Positions 41,592 to 51,122 of a stretch of 64,000 nt of DNA are shown here, one piece after another. The stretch is from NCBI RefSeq assembly GCF_963666675.1, contig NZ_OY762929.1:1240001-1304000 (forward strand), read 5' to 3'. Both the position numbers and the translations under genes were made by a program. The stretch comes from an uncultured Desulfobacter sp. Its GTDB lineage: Bacteria; Desulfobacterota; Desulfobacteria; Desulfobacterales; Desulfobacteraceae. Within the stretch, counting starts at the first letter, position 1; every line of letters begins with the position of its first letter. The notes beneath the pieces were generated by a model. It was not told where the DNA came from, did no database searches, and saw only the letters and a list, made by a program, of their open reading frames with translations.

Positions 41592-42782
41592 ATGAAGGTT
41601 TTCAAACGTATACATACATATCTGTTTTTTGAGTTGATCCCGCCGTTTGCCATCAGCACCTTTTTTTTAACCTCGGTGTTTTTGATGACCCGGATTCCGG
41701 ATATCACGAATATGGTGGTCAACTATAACTCCAGTCTAACGGATATCCTTCTTCTGATATCTTATACCCTGCCGCGGTTCATGGAGTTTACCATTCCCAT
41801 GTCCACCATGATTTCGGTGCTTTTGACCATTATGCGCATGTCTGGGGAGAATGAGATCATTGCCCTGAAAGGGGCGGGCATGTCTTTGTACAAACTTCTG
41901 CCGCCGGTGCTTATCTTCAGCGTAATTGCCCTGTCAATCACCATGTGGGTGACGGTTTACGGGATTCCCGAGGGGAAATTGGCCCTGAAGGTGAAAACAA
42001 TTGAACTTGCCAGGTCCAGTATTGATGCTGCACTTCAGGAGCGGCAGTTTAACAGTCAGCTTGACGGTATCATGATTTATGTGGCCCATGTGGATATGAG
42101 CACCCGGGATTTGACGGATGTGTTCATTGAGGACCGCCGGACGGCCGATATGGTTTCTATTTCAACGGCACCCAGGGGGCGGCTGGTGCGCCAGGGAAAC
42201 CGGGATCTGTACACCATCCGGTTGTATGACGGTATGATCAATCAGGTCAATATTCAGGATCATTCGGTGACCAATATTAATTTCGGGCACTATGACATCA
42301 ATATCGACCTTGCTTCCATGCAGAAAAACGGGGAGACGGAAGTGAGAAAGGATTTTGATGAAATGGGCCTGCATGAGCTGGTTCAGCGTATCAAAAACGG
42401 TTTTAAAACCCCGGAAATGGAGTGCGAGGCCCGTCTGGTGCTGCATGAAAAATTTTCCATCCCCTTTGCCTGCTTGGCTTTGGGGGTGCTTGCGTTTCCC
42501 TTGGGCGTTCAGTCCACATCGTTTAGAAAATCCAGTGGTTTTGGCATGGGGATCGGTTTTTTCCTGTTATATTATCTGCTGCTGGCCTTTGGCTGGTCCG
42601 GCGGTGAGGCCGGTCGTTATCCGCCGGTCATTGCCATGTGGCTGCCCAACGTGGTCATGGGAATTGCAGGCGTTTTCCTTTTGGTCCGTAATGCCAAAGA
42701 ACGGCCCGTGCGTCTCCCCCTTTGGATTCAAACTCTTCCGGCAGCGGTTCTGGTCCGTTTCAAAAAAAGGAGAACGCCGTGA
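41592..42782 (+). CDS. lptF: LPS export permease LptF
   Basis: A 396-residue YjgP/YjgQ-family permease: N-terminal helices (about 13-33, 50-70 with PRFMEFTIPMSTMISVLLT, 98-120), a periplasmic beta-jellyroll domain (about 130-265) and three C-terminal helices. With LptG it forms the inner-membrane part of the LptB2FG transporter that extracts LPS. The stop overlaps the lptG start (GTGA), and the same transcript continues through waaA, lpxK and the acyltransferase. The coupling factor IscA-like gene nearby is unrelated. Confidence 0.93.
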   Translation: MKVFKRIHTYLFFELIPPFAISTFFLTSVFLMTRIPDITNMVVNYNSSLTDILLLISYTLPRFMEFTIPMSTMISVLLTIMRMSGENEIIALKGAGMSLYKLLPPVLIFSVIALSITMWVTVYGIPEGKLALKVKTIELARSSIDAALQERQFNSQLDGIMIYVAHVDMSTRDLTDVFIEDRRTADMVSISTAPRGRLVRQGNRDLYTIRLYDGMINQVNIQDHSVTNINFGHYDINIDLASMQKNGETEVRKDFDEMGLHELVQRIKNGFKTPEMECEARLVLHEKFSIPFACLALGVLAFPLGVQSTSFRKSSGFGMGIGFFLLYYLLLAFGWSGGEAGRYPPVIAMWLPNVVMGIAGVFLLVRNAKERPVRLPLWIQTLPAAVLVRFKKRRTP

Positions 42783-43858
42783 TCAAGTGTCTCCATAAAT
42801 ATTGGCTTAAGGAGTTTGTCCGGATTTTTATTATTATCCAGGCATTGGTTATGGTTTTGTTTGTGTTCATTGATTACCTGTCCCATATGGACAAAATGTT
42901 TGAGCACGATGTGACCTTGGCCCGGGGCCTTTGGTATGTGGTGCTCAAGCTGCCCTATATGTTTGTTCAGTTTACCCCGGCAGGACTGCTGCTTGCAGTT
43001 ATTACCGTGTTTGGCATCATGAACCGAAATCAGGAGATTACCGCTTTAAAGTCTTCGGGTATATCGGTTTATTTTCTGGTTAAACCGGCCATTGGTGTGG
43101 GATGTTTTCTGGCGCTGTTGATGGTGCTTTTGGGTGAAACCCTGATCCCCTTGTCCATGGCACGCTCAAACTATATCCGTTACCATGAAATGTCATCGAG
43201 TAAAGGGATTGTTCACAGTCAAAAAGATATCTGGATTCGTTCGGATAAAACCCTGGTGCATATTAATTTTTTTGACCCGGTTCAAAAGACGGTGGCCGGC
43301 GTTACATGCACCACCATGGGCAAAGGATTCAAGATTGCCTCGCGTATTGATGCGGCAACAGGCGTCTATGACAACGGCCAATGGATTCTTGAAGATGTTG
43401 CCGAACAGGTGTATGACCCCGGCATTGATGACTATCATGTGAGCATAACGCCCAGAAAAGTCGTGGCCCTTGATTTGAACCCGGACGATCTTGGCCGCAT
43501 AGCCAAAAAGACCAATGAGATGAGTTATACCGAGCTGAGGCGGTACGTGAAAAAAGTGACTGCAGAAGGGTATGATGCCACCACATATAAGGTGGATATG
43601 TATGGAAAACTATCCTTTCCCTTTATTTGTGTGATCATGGCATTGACCGGGGCTGCCACGGGTATGAGAAATTTTGTGAAAACCAACCTGCCCGTGGGCA
43701 TTGCCGTGGGGGTCGGGTTTTGTTTTTTGTACTGGTTTGTCTTCGGGTTTACCGCCTCTTTGGGCTACGCAAAGATTCTGCCGCCGGTGGTGGCGGCCTG
43801 GGTGGGAAATCTCATTTTTCTATGCCTGGGAAGTATCTATTTGATTCAGACGGAATAA
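42779..43858 (+). CDS. lptG: LPS export permease LptG
   Basis: A 359-residue partner of LptF with the same plan: N-terminal helices (KEFVRIFIIIQALVMVLFVF, FVQFTPAGLLLAVITVFG), a periplasmic jellyroll with DKTLVHINFFDPVQKT, and C-terminal helices with LPVGIAVGVGFCFLYWFVFG. The start is the GTG that overlaps the lptF stop by 4 nt; AAAGGAG lies six nt before it. A longer reading frame upstream inside lptF lacks support. Confidence 0.92.
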   Translation: MIKCLHKYWLKEFVRIFIIIQALVMVLFVFIDYLSHMDKMFEHDVTLARGLWYVVLKLPYMFVQFTPAGLLLAVITVFGIMNRNQEITALKSSGISVYFLVKPAIGVGCFLALLMVLLGETLIPLSMARSNYIRYHEMSSSKGIVHSQKDIWIRSDKTLVHINFFDPVQKTVAGVTCTTMGKGFKIASRIDAATGVYDNGQWILEDVAEQVYDPGIDDYHVSITPRKVVALDLNPDDLGRIAKKTNEMSYTELRRYVKKVTAEGYDATTYKVDMYGKLSFPFICVIMALTGAATGMRNFVKTNLPVGIAVGVGFCFLYWFVFGFTASLGYAKILPPVVAAWVGNLIFLCLGSIYLIQTE

Positions 43859-43859
43859 T

Positions 43860-45167
43860 GTGGACTTCATGATTTATTTTTATCATATGATTACACTGGC
43901 GGTGTTTTTTCTCTGCCTGCCTTTTTTTCCTGTGGTGTGGATGGTTTCAGCCAAACGACGGGCCAATTTATTGCAGCGCCTGGGGCTTTTTACAGGGATT
44001 CCTGAAAAAAAAGTCGATACACCCAGAATATGGGTGCATGCCCTGTCCGTGGGGGAAGTGAATTCAAGCCTGCCCTTGGTCGGGGCTTTGAGAAAAAAGT
44101 ATCCGGGCCATGAAATTATTTTTACGGCATCCACCAAAACCGGATTTGAACGCGCCGTTGATTTGATGCCTCCGGGCCGGACCGATTCCATGGTATCGGC
44201 GGTGGGCTATTTCCCCTTTGATATCTGCTTTGCTGTGTGGCGGGTTGCATCGTGTATTTCACCGGACATTGTTTGTCTGGTGGAGACGGATTTATGGCCG
44301 GGGTTTTTGTCTGCCATGCATCGGCGTGGGACTCCTGTGGTCCTTGTGAATGCCCGGTTGTCGCCGAAATCCTTAAAAGGGTACCGATGTCTGGGGCCGC
44401 TAGCCAAATTTTTTTTTTCAACGCTTTCCTGTGTGATGGCACAATCCCGGCAGGATGCCTTGGGATTTGAACAGCTTGGTGTCCCCGAAAACCGCATTCA
44501 GGTCACCGGAAATATCAAGTTTGACCAGCCTTGTCCTGCATTGTCCCAGGAAGATATTGCCAATCTTGCCCAGGATTTGGGATTTCATACGGGATATGGG
44601 ATCATGATCGCAGGCTCCACCCATCCCGATGAAGAGTCCATGGTGATCCGGGCATTTACCCAGGCAAGACTGACAGATCCTGCACTCAAACTTATCATCG
44701 CTCCTAGGGATCCGTACCGGTGCGCCGTCTTGCTCAAAGAATTGCCCCTTGCAGGATTTAAGGTCGCATGTTATCTCGACCCGCCGGCAGATAAAAAGGG
44801 CGTGGATATTTTGTTTTTAAACACCATCGGAGTCCTGGCCAAGGCCTATGCCGTCTGTGCATTTGCCTTTGTGGGTGGCTCTTTGGTGGACCGTGGCGGA
44901 CACAACCTTCTGGAACCGGCCATGTTTGGCAAACCGGTGCTTTTTGGACCCCATATGACGGATTTTCATGAAATGGCCCAATTGTTTGTCCAGGGCAAAG
45001 GCGGTATCCAGGTTGAAGATGAAAAAGCCTTAACGCGTGAGCTGGGACAAATGCTTGCAAACCCGGCGTATTGCCGGTGTATCGGCCAAAATGCCCGGCA
45101 AATATTTAAGGACAATGCCGGGGCGCTTGATCGGTGTTTAGGCCGGATGGAGACGTTTCTTGATTAA
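43860..45167 (+). CDS. waaA: Kdo transferase (3-deoxy-D-manno-octulosonate transferase)
   Basis: A 435-residue GT30 enzyme. An N-terminal membrane anchor (about 8-25) is followed by WVHALSVGEVNSSLPLV near 57-73, FTASTKTGFE near 88, PDIVCLVETDLWPGF near 130-145 and the C-terminal nucleotide-binding GGSLVDRGGHNLLEPAMFGKPV near 342-363. It adds Kdo from CMP-Kdo to lipid IVA. The start reads GTG at 43860; an ATG three codons later is equally plausible. It overlaps lpxK by 8 nt. Confidence 0.93.
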   Translation: MDFMIYFYHMITLAVFFLCLPFFPVVWMVSAKRRANLLQRLGLFTGIPEKKVDTPRIWVHALSVGEVNSSLPLVGALRKKYPGHEIIFTASTKTGFERAVDLMPPGRTDSMVSAVGYFPFDICFAVWRVASCISPDIVCLVETDLWPGFLSAMHRRGTPVVLVNARLSPKSLKGYRCLGPLAKFFFSTLSCVMAQSRQDALGFEQLGVPENRIQVTGNIKFDQPCPALSQEDIANLAQDLGFHTGYGIMIAGSTHPDEESMVIRAFTQARLTDPALKLIIAPRDPYRCAVLLKELPLAGFKVACYLDPPADKKGVDILFLNTIGVLAKAYAVCAFAFVGGSLVDRGGHNLLEPAMFGKPVLFGPHMTDFHEMAQLFVQGKGGIQVEDEKALTRELGQMLANPAYCRCIGQNARQIFKDNAGALDRCLGRMETFLD

Positions 45168-46329
45168 ATCCTGGCTGGACCGGATAGAGAAACGGGTGCT
45201 GCAGACCATGGAAACCCCCGGGACTTTTGCGCCGTTCTCCTTTGACCAGGTGCTGGCAGGATGTGCAAGCATTTATAAGACTGGTGTCAGATTGCGTTAT
45301 GCCATGTATCAATCCGGTTTTTTAAGAACCCGGCGACTTGATTGTCCCGTGATTTCCATCGGTAATCTGGCGGTGGGCGGGGTCGGTAAAACGCCTATGA
45401 CGATCTGGCTGGCAAACATGCTGGTGGAAAAAGGCTTGCGGCCTGTGGTCATCAGCCGGGGGTACAGGGGCACTCTTGAAAAAGATACCGCCATAGTATC
45501 AAACGGCCGGGAGGTGTTTTTGGATGCAACGATCTGCGGCGATGAGCCTTATATGATGGCCATGGAAAAAGCCTTTCCGGTGGTGGTGGGAAAAGACCGG
45601 TATAAAGCGGGTCTTTTGGCTTTGGAAACCTTTGCACCGGATGTGATCATTCTCGATGATGGATTCCAGCATCTGAAACTTTCCAGAAACCTAAACCTGG
45701 TACTTATGGATTATGACTACCCATTGGGAAACGGGAGAATGCTTCCGGCAGGACGACTTCGTGAAACCCTTGCCATGGCAAGGAATCGGATGGACGCTGT
45801 CGTATTTACCCGTTCCCCGTTGTTGGAAAAACAGCGACCGGGCAAAGGGGGATTGAAAAAAAAGAGATCCGGAAAAGAGCATGGTTCCCATACCGTTATG
45901 GCCCGGTTTGGTGCAATCCCGGCATTTTACTGTGGGCATGAACCCTTTTGGGCAACATGCCATCCGGCCGCCCAAGGGCGGGAAATCTTGAGTTCAAATG
46001 GTTTAACTGGAAAAAAGGCTCTTCTTTTTTCCGGCCTTGCCGGCAACCACAACTTCCGCCAAACTGTTGACCGCTTGGGGATAGACATTGTGGATCACCT
46101 TGAATTTAAGGACCATTACAGGTATAAGAAGGCAGATTTTATTTCAATTCAGGCCCGGGCAACCGCCTTGGATGCGGATGTTGTTCTGACGACCCAGAAG
46201 GACTGGGTAAAGGCGGACCCAAAGCTTTTCGCAAAGGTTAATGTCGCTGTTATTGGTATTCGACTCAAGTTTGCAAATCCTGGGGCTGTTGAACGTTTTG
46301 TTTTAGAAAAGGTGTTTTCATTTAAATGA
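45160..46329 (+). CDS. lpxK: Tetraacyldisaccharide 4'-kinase
   Basis: A 389-residue kinase of lipid A synthesis. Membrane-associated N-terminal helix, the P-loop in GNLAVGGVGKTPMT near 63-76, the catalytic DDGFQH in IILDDGFQHLKLSR near 165-178, and VVLTTQKDWVK near 350. It phosphorylates the disaccharide at the 4' position to give lipid IVA. A Lys-rich insert lies around residues 225-250. The start reads TTG and overlaps the waaA stop, so the genes are co-translated. Confidence 0.93.
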   Translation: MIKSWLDRIEKRVLQTMETPGTFAPFSFDQVLAGCASIYKTGVRLRYAMYQSGFLRTRRLDCPVISIGNLAVGGVGKTPMTIWLANMLVEKGLRPVVISRGYRGTLEKDTAIVSNGREVFLDATICGDEPYMMAMEKAFPVVVGKDRYKAGLLALETFAPDVIILDDGFQHLKLSRNLNLVLMDYDYPLGNGRMLPAGRLRETLAMARNRMDAVVFTRSPLLEKQRPGKGGLKKKRSGKEHGSHTVMARFGAIPAFYCGHEPFWATCHPAAQGREILSSNGLTGKKALLFSGLAGNHNFRQTVDRLGIDIVDHLEFKDHYRYKKADFISIQARATALDADVVLTTQKDWVKADPKLFAKVNVAVIGIRLKFANPGAVERFVLEKVFSFK

Positions 46330-47231
46330 ATGACGATCATATATACCATGTGTTGCGGCTGTTGATTTTGGCGATGGGTCGGCTTCCCATGTGCGTGGCC
46401 GATTTTTGTGCTCGTTTTTTAGGACTGCTTTGGTATAAAGTTGATGCACGGCACCGTAACATTACCCTGGACAATCTCAACCTGGCTTTTGGTGACCGGA
46501 AAAGTGCGGCACAGATCGAGATTTTGGCCAAAACCGTGTTTAAAAATATTGTGAATATTCTGTTTGAGGTTGCCTGGACTCTGAAGTTTGACCGGCAGAC
46601 GTTTTTGAACCATTTTACCATCAATGGATTGGATTATTTCAAAGCGGTCCATGCCCGGGGTAAAGGAGTCTTAGTTCTGTTATGCCATCTGGGAAATTTT
46701 GAAATGTTGATTGCCTCCATAGAACCTGCCGAGATTAAGGGCTACGCCATATACCGCACACTGGATTTTAAACCCCTTGACCGGCTGATCAAGGAGGGGC
46801 GAAAGCGTTTCAACGTCAAGGTAATTCCGTTGAAAGGTGCTTTTAAACGGGCGGAACGCATTTTAGAACAAGGCGGTATTGTGGGGTCGCTCCTGGACCA
46901 GAATGTGGATTGGGGACAGGGGCCTTTTGTGGATTTTTTCGGGCATCCGGCATGCACCCATAGAGGCTTTGCCCAACTGGCACTGAAGACCGGTTCGCCG
47001 GTGATACCCATTTATACGGTCAGGAAAAACCGGCATTTTACCATTGAAATAATGCCGGAGATCCCGCTGGTAGAAACAGGCGATCCCATCAAGGATATTG
47101 AAATCAATACACAGAACTATACGACGGTTATTGAGGATCTGGTCAGGAAACACCCGGATCAGTATTTTTGGGTTCACAGGCGCTGGAAAACCAAAAATTA
47201 TTGTCCCTGGCCCCGGGATAACGGCGCGTGA
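46326..47231 (+). CDS. Lipid A late acyltransferase (LpxL/HtrB family)
   Basis: A 301-residue membrane acyltransferase. An N-terminal helix precedes RHRNITLDNLNLAFGD-type sequence near 37, the catalytic HxxxxE as HLGNFE near 120-125, and the substrate-binding DQNVDWGQGPFVDFFG near 193-208. It adds a secondary acyl chain to Kdo2-lipid IVA. Which of LpxL or LpxM it matches cannot be settled by eye. It starts with an ATGA overlap at the lpxK stop. The run of co-translated LPS genes ends here, 113 bp before the next gene. Confidence 0.9.
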   Translation: MNDDHIYHVLRLLILAMGRLPMCVADFCARFLGLLWYKVDARHRNITLDNLNLAFGDRKSAAQIEILAKTVFKNIVNILFEVAWTLKFDRQTFLNHFTINGLDYFKAVHARGKGVLVLLCHLGNFEMLIASIEPAEIKGYAIYRTLDFKPLDRLIKEGRKRFNVKVIPLKGAFKRAERILEQGGIVGSLLDQNVDWGQGPFVDFFGHPACTHRGFAQLALKTGSPVIPIYTVRKNRHFTIEIMPEIPLVETGDPIKDIEINTQNYTTVIEDLVRKHPDQYFWVHRRWKTKNYCPWPRDNGA

Positions 47232-47344
47232 AATAGTGATTCCGGGCCCTGAGATGAGGCTTGTCAAATAACTTGGGGCTGTGTTAGATAGCCGTTAATC
47301 GTAGTTGGAAAAATAACATTTACAATTGTCTTACTGAAGAATCT

Positions 47345-48103
47345 ATGAAAGCACAAACTATTTCTCTTGCCGTAATTACAAAAAATGAGGCAGAAAATAT
47401 TGAACGGATGATTTCCAGTGCCTCTTTTGTCGACGAAGTTGTTGTGGTGGATTCGGGCAGTACAGACAATACACAGCAGCTATGCAGGGATATGGGGGCG
47501 GTGGTTGTTGAACAGGAATGGCTTGGTTTTGCAGGCCAAAAGCAGTTTGCCTTTGACCAGTGTACATCGGACTGGATTCTCAGCCTGGATGGTGACGAAG
47601 CCCTGTCTTCTGAACTGGCACAGGAAATTCAAAGCGCTGTAACCCGTTGCGATGATACGATCTGTGCTTTTTCAATGCCAAGGCTCTCTTTTTATCTTGG
47701 CCGCTGGATTCGTCACGGCGGCTGGTACCCGGACCGGAAAATCAGACTGATCAAACGGTCCAAAGCCCAATGGCAGGGAATCGGACTTCACGAAAAACTG
47801 GTGGTGGACGGTGAGGTCAAACCCCTTTCCAAGGACATTCTGCATTGGGTCTATAAAGACATTTCCCACCAGGTTAAAACCATAGATAATTATTCAACCA
47901 CCCATGCGGACCATGCAGGGAAAAAAGGTAATTTGTATCTGATCTGGGGCCTTTTTCATATGGCCGGCAAGTTTTTTGAGTGTTATATCTGGAAACGTGG
48001 GGTTCTGGATGGGCTGGCTGGCCTTGTGATCGCCGTTAATTCAACCTGGTACACCTTTTTGAAGCATGCAAAGGTTTGGGAGAAATACAGACAGCATGGC
48101 TGA
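47345..48103 (+). CDS. GT2 glycosyltransferase (WaaE/KdtX-like, LPS core)
   Basis: A 252-residue glycosyltransferase: LAVITKNEAENIERMI at 8-23, VVDSGSTDNTQ near 35-45, DGDEALS near 81-87 with DGD as the metal site, and RHGGWYPDRKIRLIKR near 120-135. This arrangement is typical of the WaaE/KdtX family, which adds a beta-glucose to the inner-core heptose. It is followed by another GT2 gene that overlaps by 8 nt, so they are expressed together. Confidence 0.88.
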   Translation: MKAQTISLAVITKNEAENIERMISSASFVDEVVVVDSGSTDNTQQLCRDMGAVVVEQEWLGFAGQKQFAFDQCTSDWILSLDGDEALSSELAQEIQSAVTRCDDTICAFSMPRLSFYLGRWIRHGGWYPDRKIRLIKRSKAQWQGIGLHEKLVVDGEVKPLSKDILHWVYKDISHQVKTIDNYSTTHADHAGKKGNLYLIWGLFHMAGKFFECYIWKRGVLDGLAGLVIAVNSTWYTFLKHAKVWEKYRQHG

Positions 48104-49016
48104 TATCACTATTATTATTCTCAGTTATAACACCAGAACCCTGTTGCTCAATTGCCTTGAAAGTGTTTTTGAGACCACCAGGGAGTTGCCTGTTGATGTG
48201 GTGGTGGTGGATAACGCCTCCTGTGACGGTAGCCCGGATGCTGTCAAAACGCAATTTCCCCAGGTACATCTAATTGAAAACAGCAAGAATTTAGGCTTTG
48301 CCAAAGCCAATAATATTGCCCTGGGCCAGGTGACGGGAAATTATGCCCTGCTGTTGAATTCGGACACCCGGCTGACGCCTGGGGCTGTAAAGACCCTGTA
48401 TGAATTTATGGAAAAACAGGCTGATGCCGGGGTGGCCTGCGGGCAACTGCTCAACGAAGACGGTTCAAAACAGAACTCTTTTGCCTATTTTCCCGGGTTC
48501 GGCACCCTGCTGGTCAATGAAAGCCTGATCAATACCCTGTCACCTTTCCGGAAAACCAAACGTTCAGTGATCAATGTGCCTGTTAAGGTGGATTCCTGCA
48601 TCGGTGCCTGTATTCTTTTGAGAATGTCGGCTGTCAGGGCGGCGGGGTTTTTAGACGAGGCCTTCTTTTTTTTCTTTGAAGAGACCGATATGGCACTGGC
48701 CATGCGACACAAAGGGTGGTTTTCATATATGGTTCCCCAAGCCGTAATTTACCATTTCCAGGGACAAAGTGTCGGTCACAGCATTAAGTCCAGACAGCTT
48801 TTTTACCAATCCAGGAAAATTTATTATAAAAAACATTTTCCACAGCTTTCGGCTATTTATATGCCGCTGGTCCTTTGCCGTCTGACTGTGGATTTTCTGC
48901 TCAATTTTATATTGTACGGTCTGTCTTGTCTGCGCTCTGATTCCAAGAAAAATAAGGCCGTATTATATTACAAACTATTAATCTGGCACCTAAAAGGATG
49001 TCCTGAAATACAATGA
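48096..49016 (+). CDS. GT2 glycosyltransferase (rhamnosyltransferase-like)
   Basis: A 306-residue GT-A enzyme: TIIILSYNTRTLLLNCLES at 4-22, VVVDNASCDGS near 36, LGFAKANNIAL near 66, the LLNSDTRL metal motif near 85-92, and FFFFEETDMALAMRHKGW near 190-207. The ATG at 48096 is preferred because the family motif starts at once after it; a longer frame upstream lies wholly in the previous gene. It probably extends the outer core or O-antigen; the sugar is unknown. Its stop overlaps the next gene (ATGA). Confidence 0.88.
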   Translation: MADITIIILSYNTRTLLLNCLESVFETTRELPVDVVVVDNASCDGSPDAVKTQFPQVHLIENSKNLGFAKANNIALGQVTGNYALLLNSDTRLTPGAVKTLYEFMEKQADAGVACGQLLNEDGSKQNSFAYFPGFGTLLVNESLINTLSPFRKTKRSVINVPVKVDSCIGACILLRMSAVRAAGFLDEAFFFFFEETDMALAMRHKGWFSYMVPQAVIYHFQGQSVGHSIKSRQLFYQSRKIYYKKHFPQLSAIYMPLVLCRLTVDFLLNFILYGLSCLRSDSKKNKAVLYYKLLIWHLKGCPEIQ

Positions 49017-50176
49017 TTGCCAAAGGCTCTTTAATCAACATTAACAAAGAAGATATAAAATCTATCCTGCTGATTCAGCTGGGTGATATCGGTGATCTTG
49101 TCCTCACCCTGCCCACAATTGAGACGCTGCGCGCTAATTTCCCCAACGCCCATCTTGCCGTGGCTGTACGTGAAAAAGCCGCAGCCCTGCTCCATGGCCA
49201 TCACGCTGTAGACCGGATCCTATCGGTGGACAGGTACAAACATGGGGCAAAGGGCATTTGGCATCAGTTGCAGCTTTTGGTGTCTTTGACTTTTAAAAGA
49301 TTTGATCTGTCCATTGAGCTTCGTACCGGTACCCGGGGTGCTCTCCTTTCGGTTGCTTCCATGGCCAAAATACGCATTGGCCGCCATGGGGACGACGGCA
49401 CGCTAAGGAGATTGTGCTTTAGTCATATTGTTCAGCCAGCTAACGAGATTGAACAATATGCCACCCAGCATAATTTAAATCTCCTTGAACCGCTGAATCT
49501 TAATTGCATCTCTTCGCCGACCCCGGCGCTTTTAATCCGCAAAGAACGGGTTTTGGCTTTAACTGAGAAAGTAACACGTTTGTTACCAAAGCCCCAAAAG
49601 CCGGTTTTGGTGATCCACCCGTTCTCCATCTGGCAGTACAAGGAGTTGACCACGCAGCAGTACCACCAGGTATTATCTCATCTCGCCTCGACTTATGATG
49701 TGAACCTTGTGATTACAGGGGCTCCTGATGAACACCCCCGTGCCCAGGCACTTATTGACTCAAGCGGTTTGCCCATTGTCAATATGGCAGGCAAAACCTC
49801 GATTATGGAGATGGCCTGCCTGCTGAAGCTTGCCTGCATGGTCATCAGCATTGATACATCCGCCGTTCACATTGCCACAGCCGTCGGAAGCCCCACAGTA
49901 AGTATTTTTGGGCCCTCCTCGACACGGAACTGGGCGCCTAAGGGGGGCCGCCATAAAGTTATAACGCACTCAATGTCGTGTATTCCCTGCAGCAAAAAGG
50001 GCTGTAATGACACTGAAACGGTGCCGTGCCTTCATGAATTATCACCCCAATTAATTTGTGACGAAATCGATACGCACATCCAGACTTGCTGTCGCGGCAT
50101 TAAAGGCGGGGTGCCTTTATTTGTGGAAGATGACGGCCCGGACATTGAACTGTCTGAACCAATTGTTACCGGGTAA
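49013..50176 (+). CDS. GT9 heptosyltransferase-family protein
   Basis: A 387-residue GT-B enzyme. The GT9 opening SILLIQLGDIGDLVLTLPT lies at about 17-35, VLVIHPFSIWQYKELT near 200-215, and the donor site INMAGKTSIMEMACLLKLA...ISIDTSAVHIATAVGSPTVSIFGP is broken across 255-300. A Cys-rich stretch (CIPCSKKGC) near 320 is common in the family. It transfers heptose or a related sugar to the LPS core. The tail beyond residue 350 overlaps the frame of the next gene only outside that gene's chosen start. Confidence 0.88.
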   Translation: MIAKGSLININKEDIKSILLIQLGDIGDLVLTLPTIETLRANFPNAHLAVAVREKAAALLHGHHAVDRILSVDRYKHGAKGIWHQLQLLVSLTFKRFDLSIELRTGTRGALLSVASMAKIRIGRHGDDGTLRRLCFSHIVQPANEIEQYATQHNLNLLEPLNLNCISSPTPALLIRKERVLALTEKVTRLLPKPQKPVLVIHPFSIWQYKELTTQQYHQVLSHLASTYDVNLVITGAPDEHPRAQALIDSSGLPIVNMAGKTSIMEMACLLKLACMVISIDTSAVHIATAVGSPTVSIFGPSSTRNWAPKGGRHKVITHSMSCIPCSKKGCNDTETVPCLHELSPQLICDEIDTHIQTCCRGIKGGVPLFVEDDGPDIELSEPIVTG

Positions 50177-50192
50177 AGGTCAGGTCTTAATC

Positions 50193-51110
50193 GTGGAAAA
50201 TATAAAACGACAACACAGGCACTTCGACTTTGAATGTGTAGTTACAATTATTATTGTCAGTTACAATACCTCAGACCTGCTTTACGCTTGCCTTAAGTCC
50301 CTGGAAAACGAATTGATCAATTCCGGCCTCACCGATCAGGCTGAAATATTTGTTGTGGACAATAACTCCATGGACGGCAGTGCAGATATGGTAAAAACTG
50401 AATTTCCCCGCGTCTGTCTTATTCAAAACAGTGAAAATTTAGGTTTTGGTAAAGCCAATAATCGTGCAATCGCCCGGGCAACAGGAAACTATCTTTTTTT
50501 TCTGAATCCCGATGCAGAAGTTTGTCGGGACGCCATTGGTAATATGGTTGATTTCATGGCAGAAAATTCACATATCGGCCTTGCCGGAACCGCTCTTGTT
50601 TTTCCCGACGGCACCCCGCAAGCCTCGGTGGAGAAAACCTACCCCGGTGCCCGCCATGCAGCAAAAGATCTTAAAACTCTTCCAGGGGATATTGCCTGGG
50701 TTATGGGGGCCGGCATGATCGCCCGTGCGGGTCTGATTAAAGAGATAGGCGGGTTTGACGAGCGTTTTTTCCTTTATGGCGAAGATATTGACCTGTGTCT
50801 TTGTGTAAGAAAGAGCGGGTTTGCAGTGGGGTACATTCCAGATGCCGTTGTCATTCACCATGAAGGGCAGAGTGAAAAAAACAGTTTGCCCCTTCATGTG
50901 TTCGAAAAAAAAATGAGGGCTGCCATCCTGTTTTTCAAAAAGCATTATTCTGAAAAAAGTCAAAAGAAAATAAGAAATATCCAAAGCCTTCAAGCCATCT
51001 GGCGAATTGTTTCGTTACGTTTTGAATTGATGTTTTTCCCATCTGATCCGATCCGCCGGCAAAAGCTTTTAGAATATAAAAAAATCTTATCATTTTATAC
51101 GTCGTTCTGA
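50193..51110 (+). CDS. GT2 glycosyltransferase
   Basis: A 305-residue GT-A enzyme: TIIIVSYNTSDLLYACLKS near 18-36, VVDNNSMDGSAD near 57, NLGFGKANNRAI near 85, the FLNPDAEV metal site near 104-111 and GFDERFFLYGEDIDLCLCVRKSG near 185-207. The GTG at 50193 is preferred because the family motif follows soon after; the open frame extends 45 codons upstream but within the preceding gene. It is part of the core/O-antigen glycosyltransferase run. Confidence 0.85.
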   Translation: MENIKRQHRHFDFECVVTIIIVSYNTSDLLYACLKSLENELINSGLTDQAEIFVVDNNSMDGSADMVKTEFPRVCLIQNSENLGFGKANNRAIARATGNYLFFLNPDAEVCRDAIGNMVDFMAENSHIGLAGTALVFPDGTPQASVEKTYPGARHAAKDLKTLPGDIAWVMGAGMIARAGLIKEIGGFDERFFLYGEDIDLCLCVRKSGFAVGYIPDAVVIHHEGQSEKNSLPLHVFEKKMRAAILFFKKHYSEKSQKKIRNIQSLQAIWRIVSLRFELMFFPSDPIRRQKLLEYKKILSFYTSF

Positions 51111-51122
51111 TTGGAATTGTGA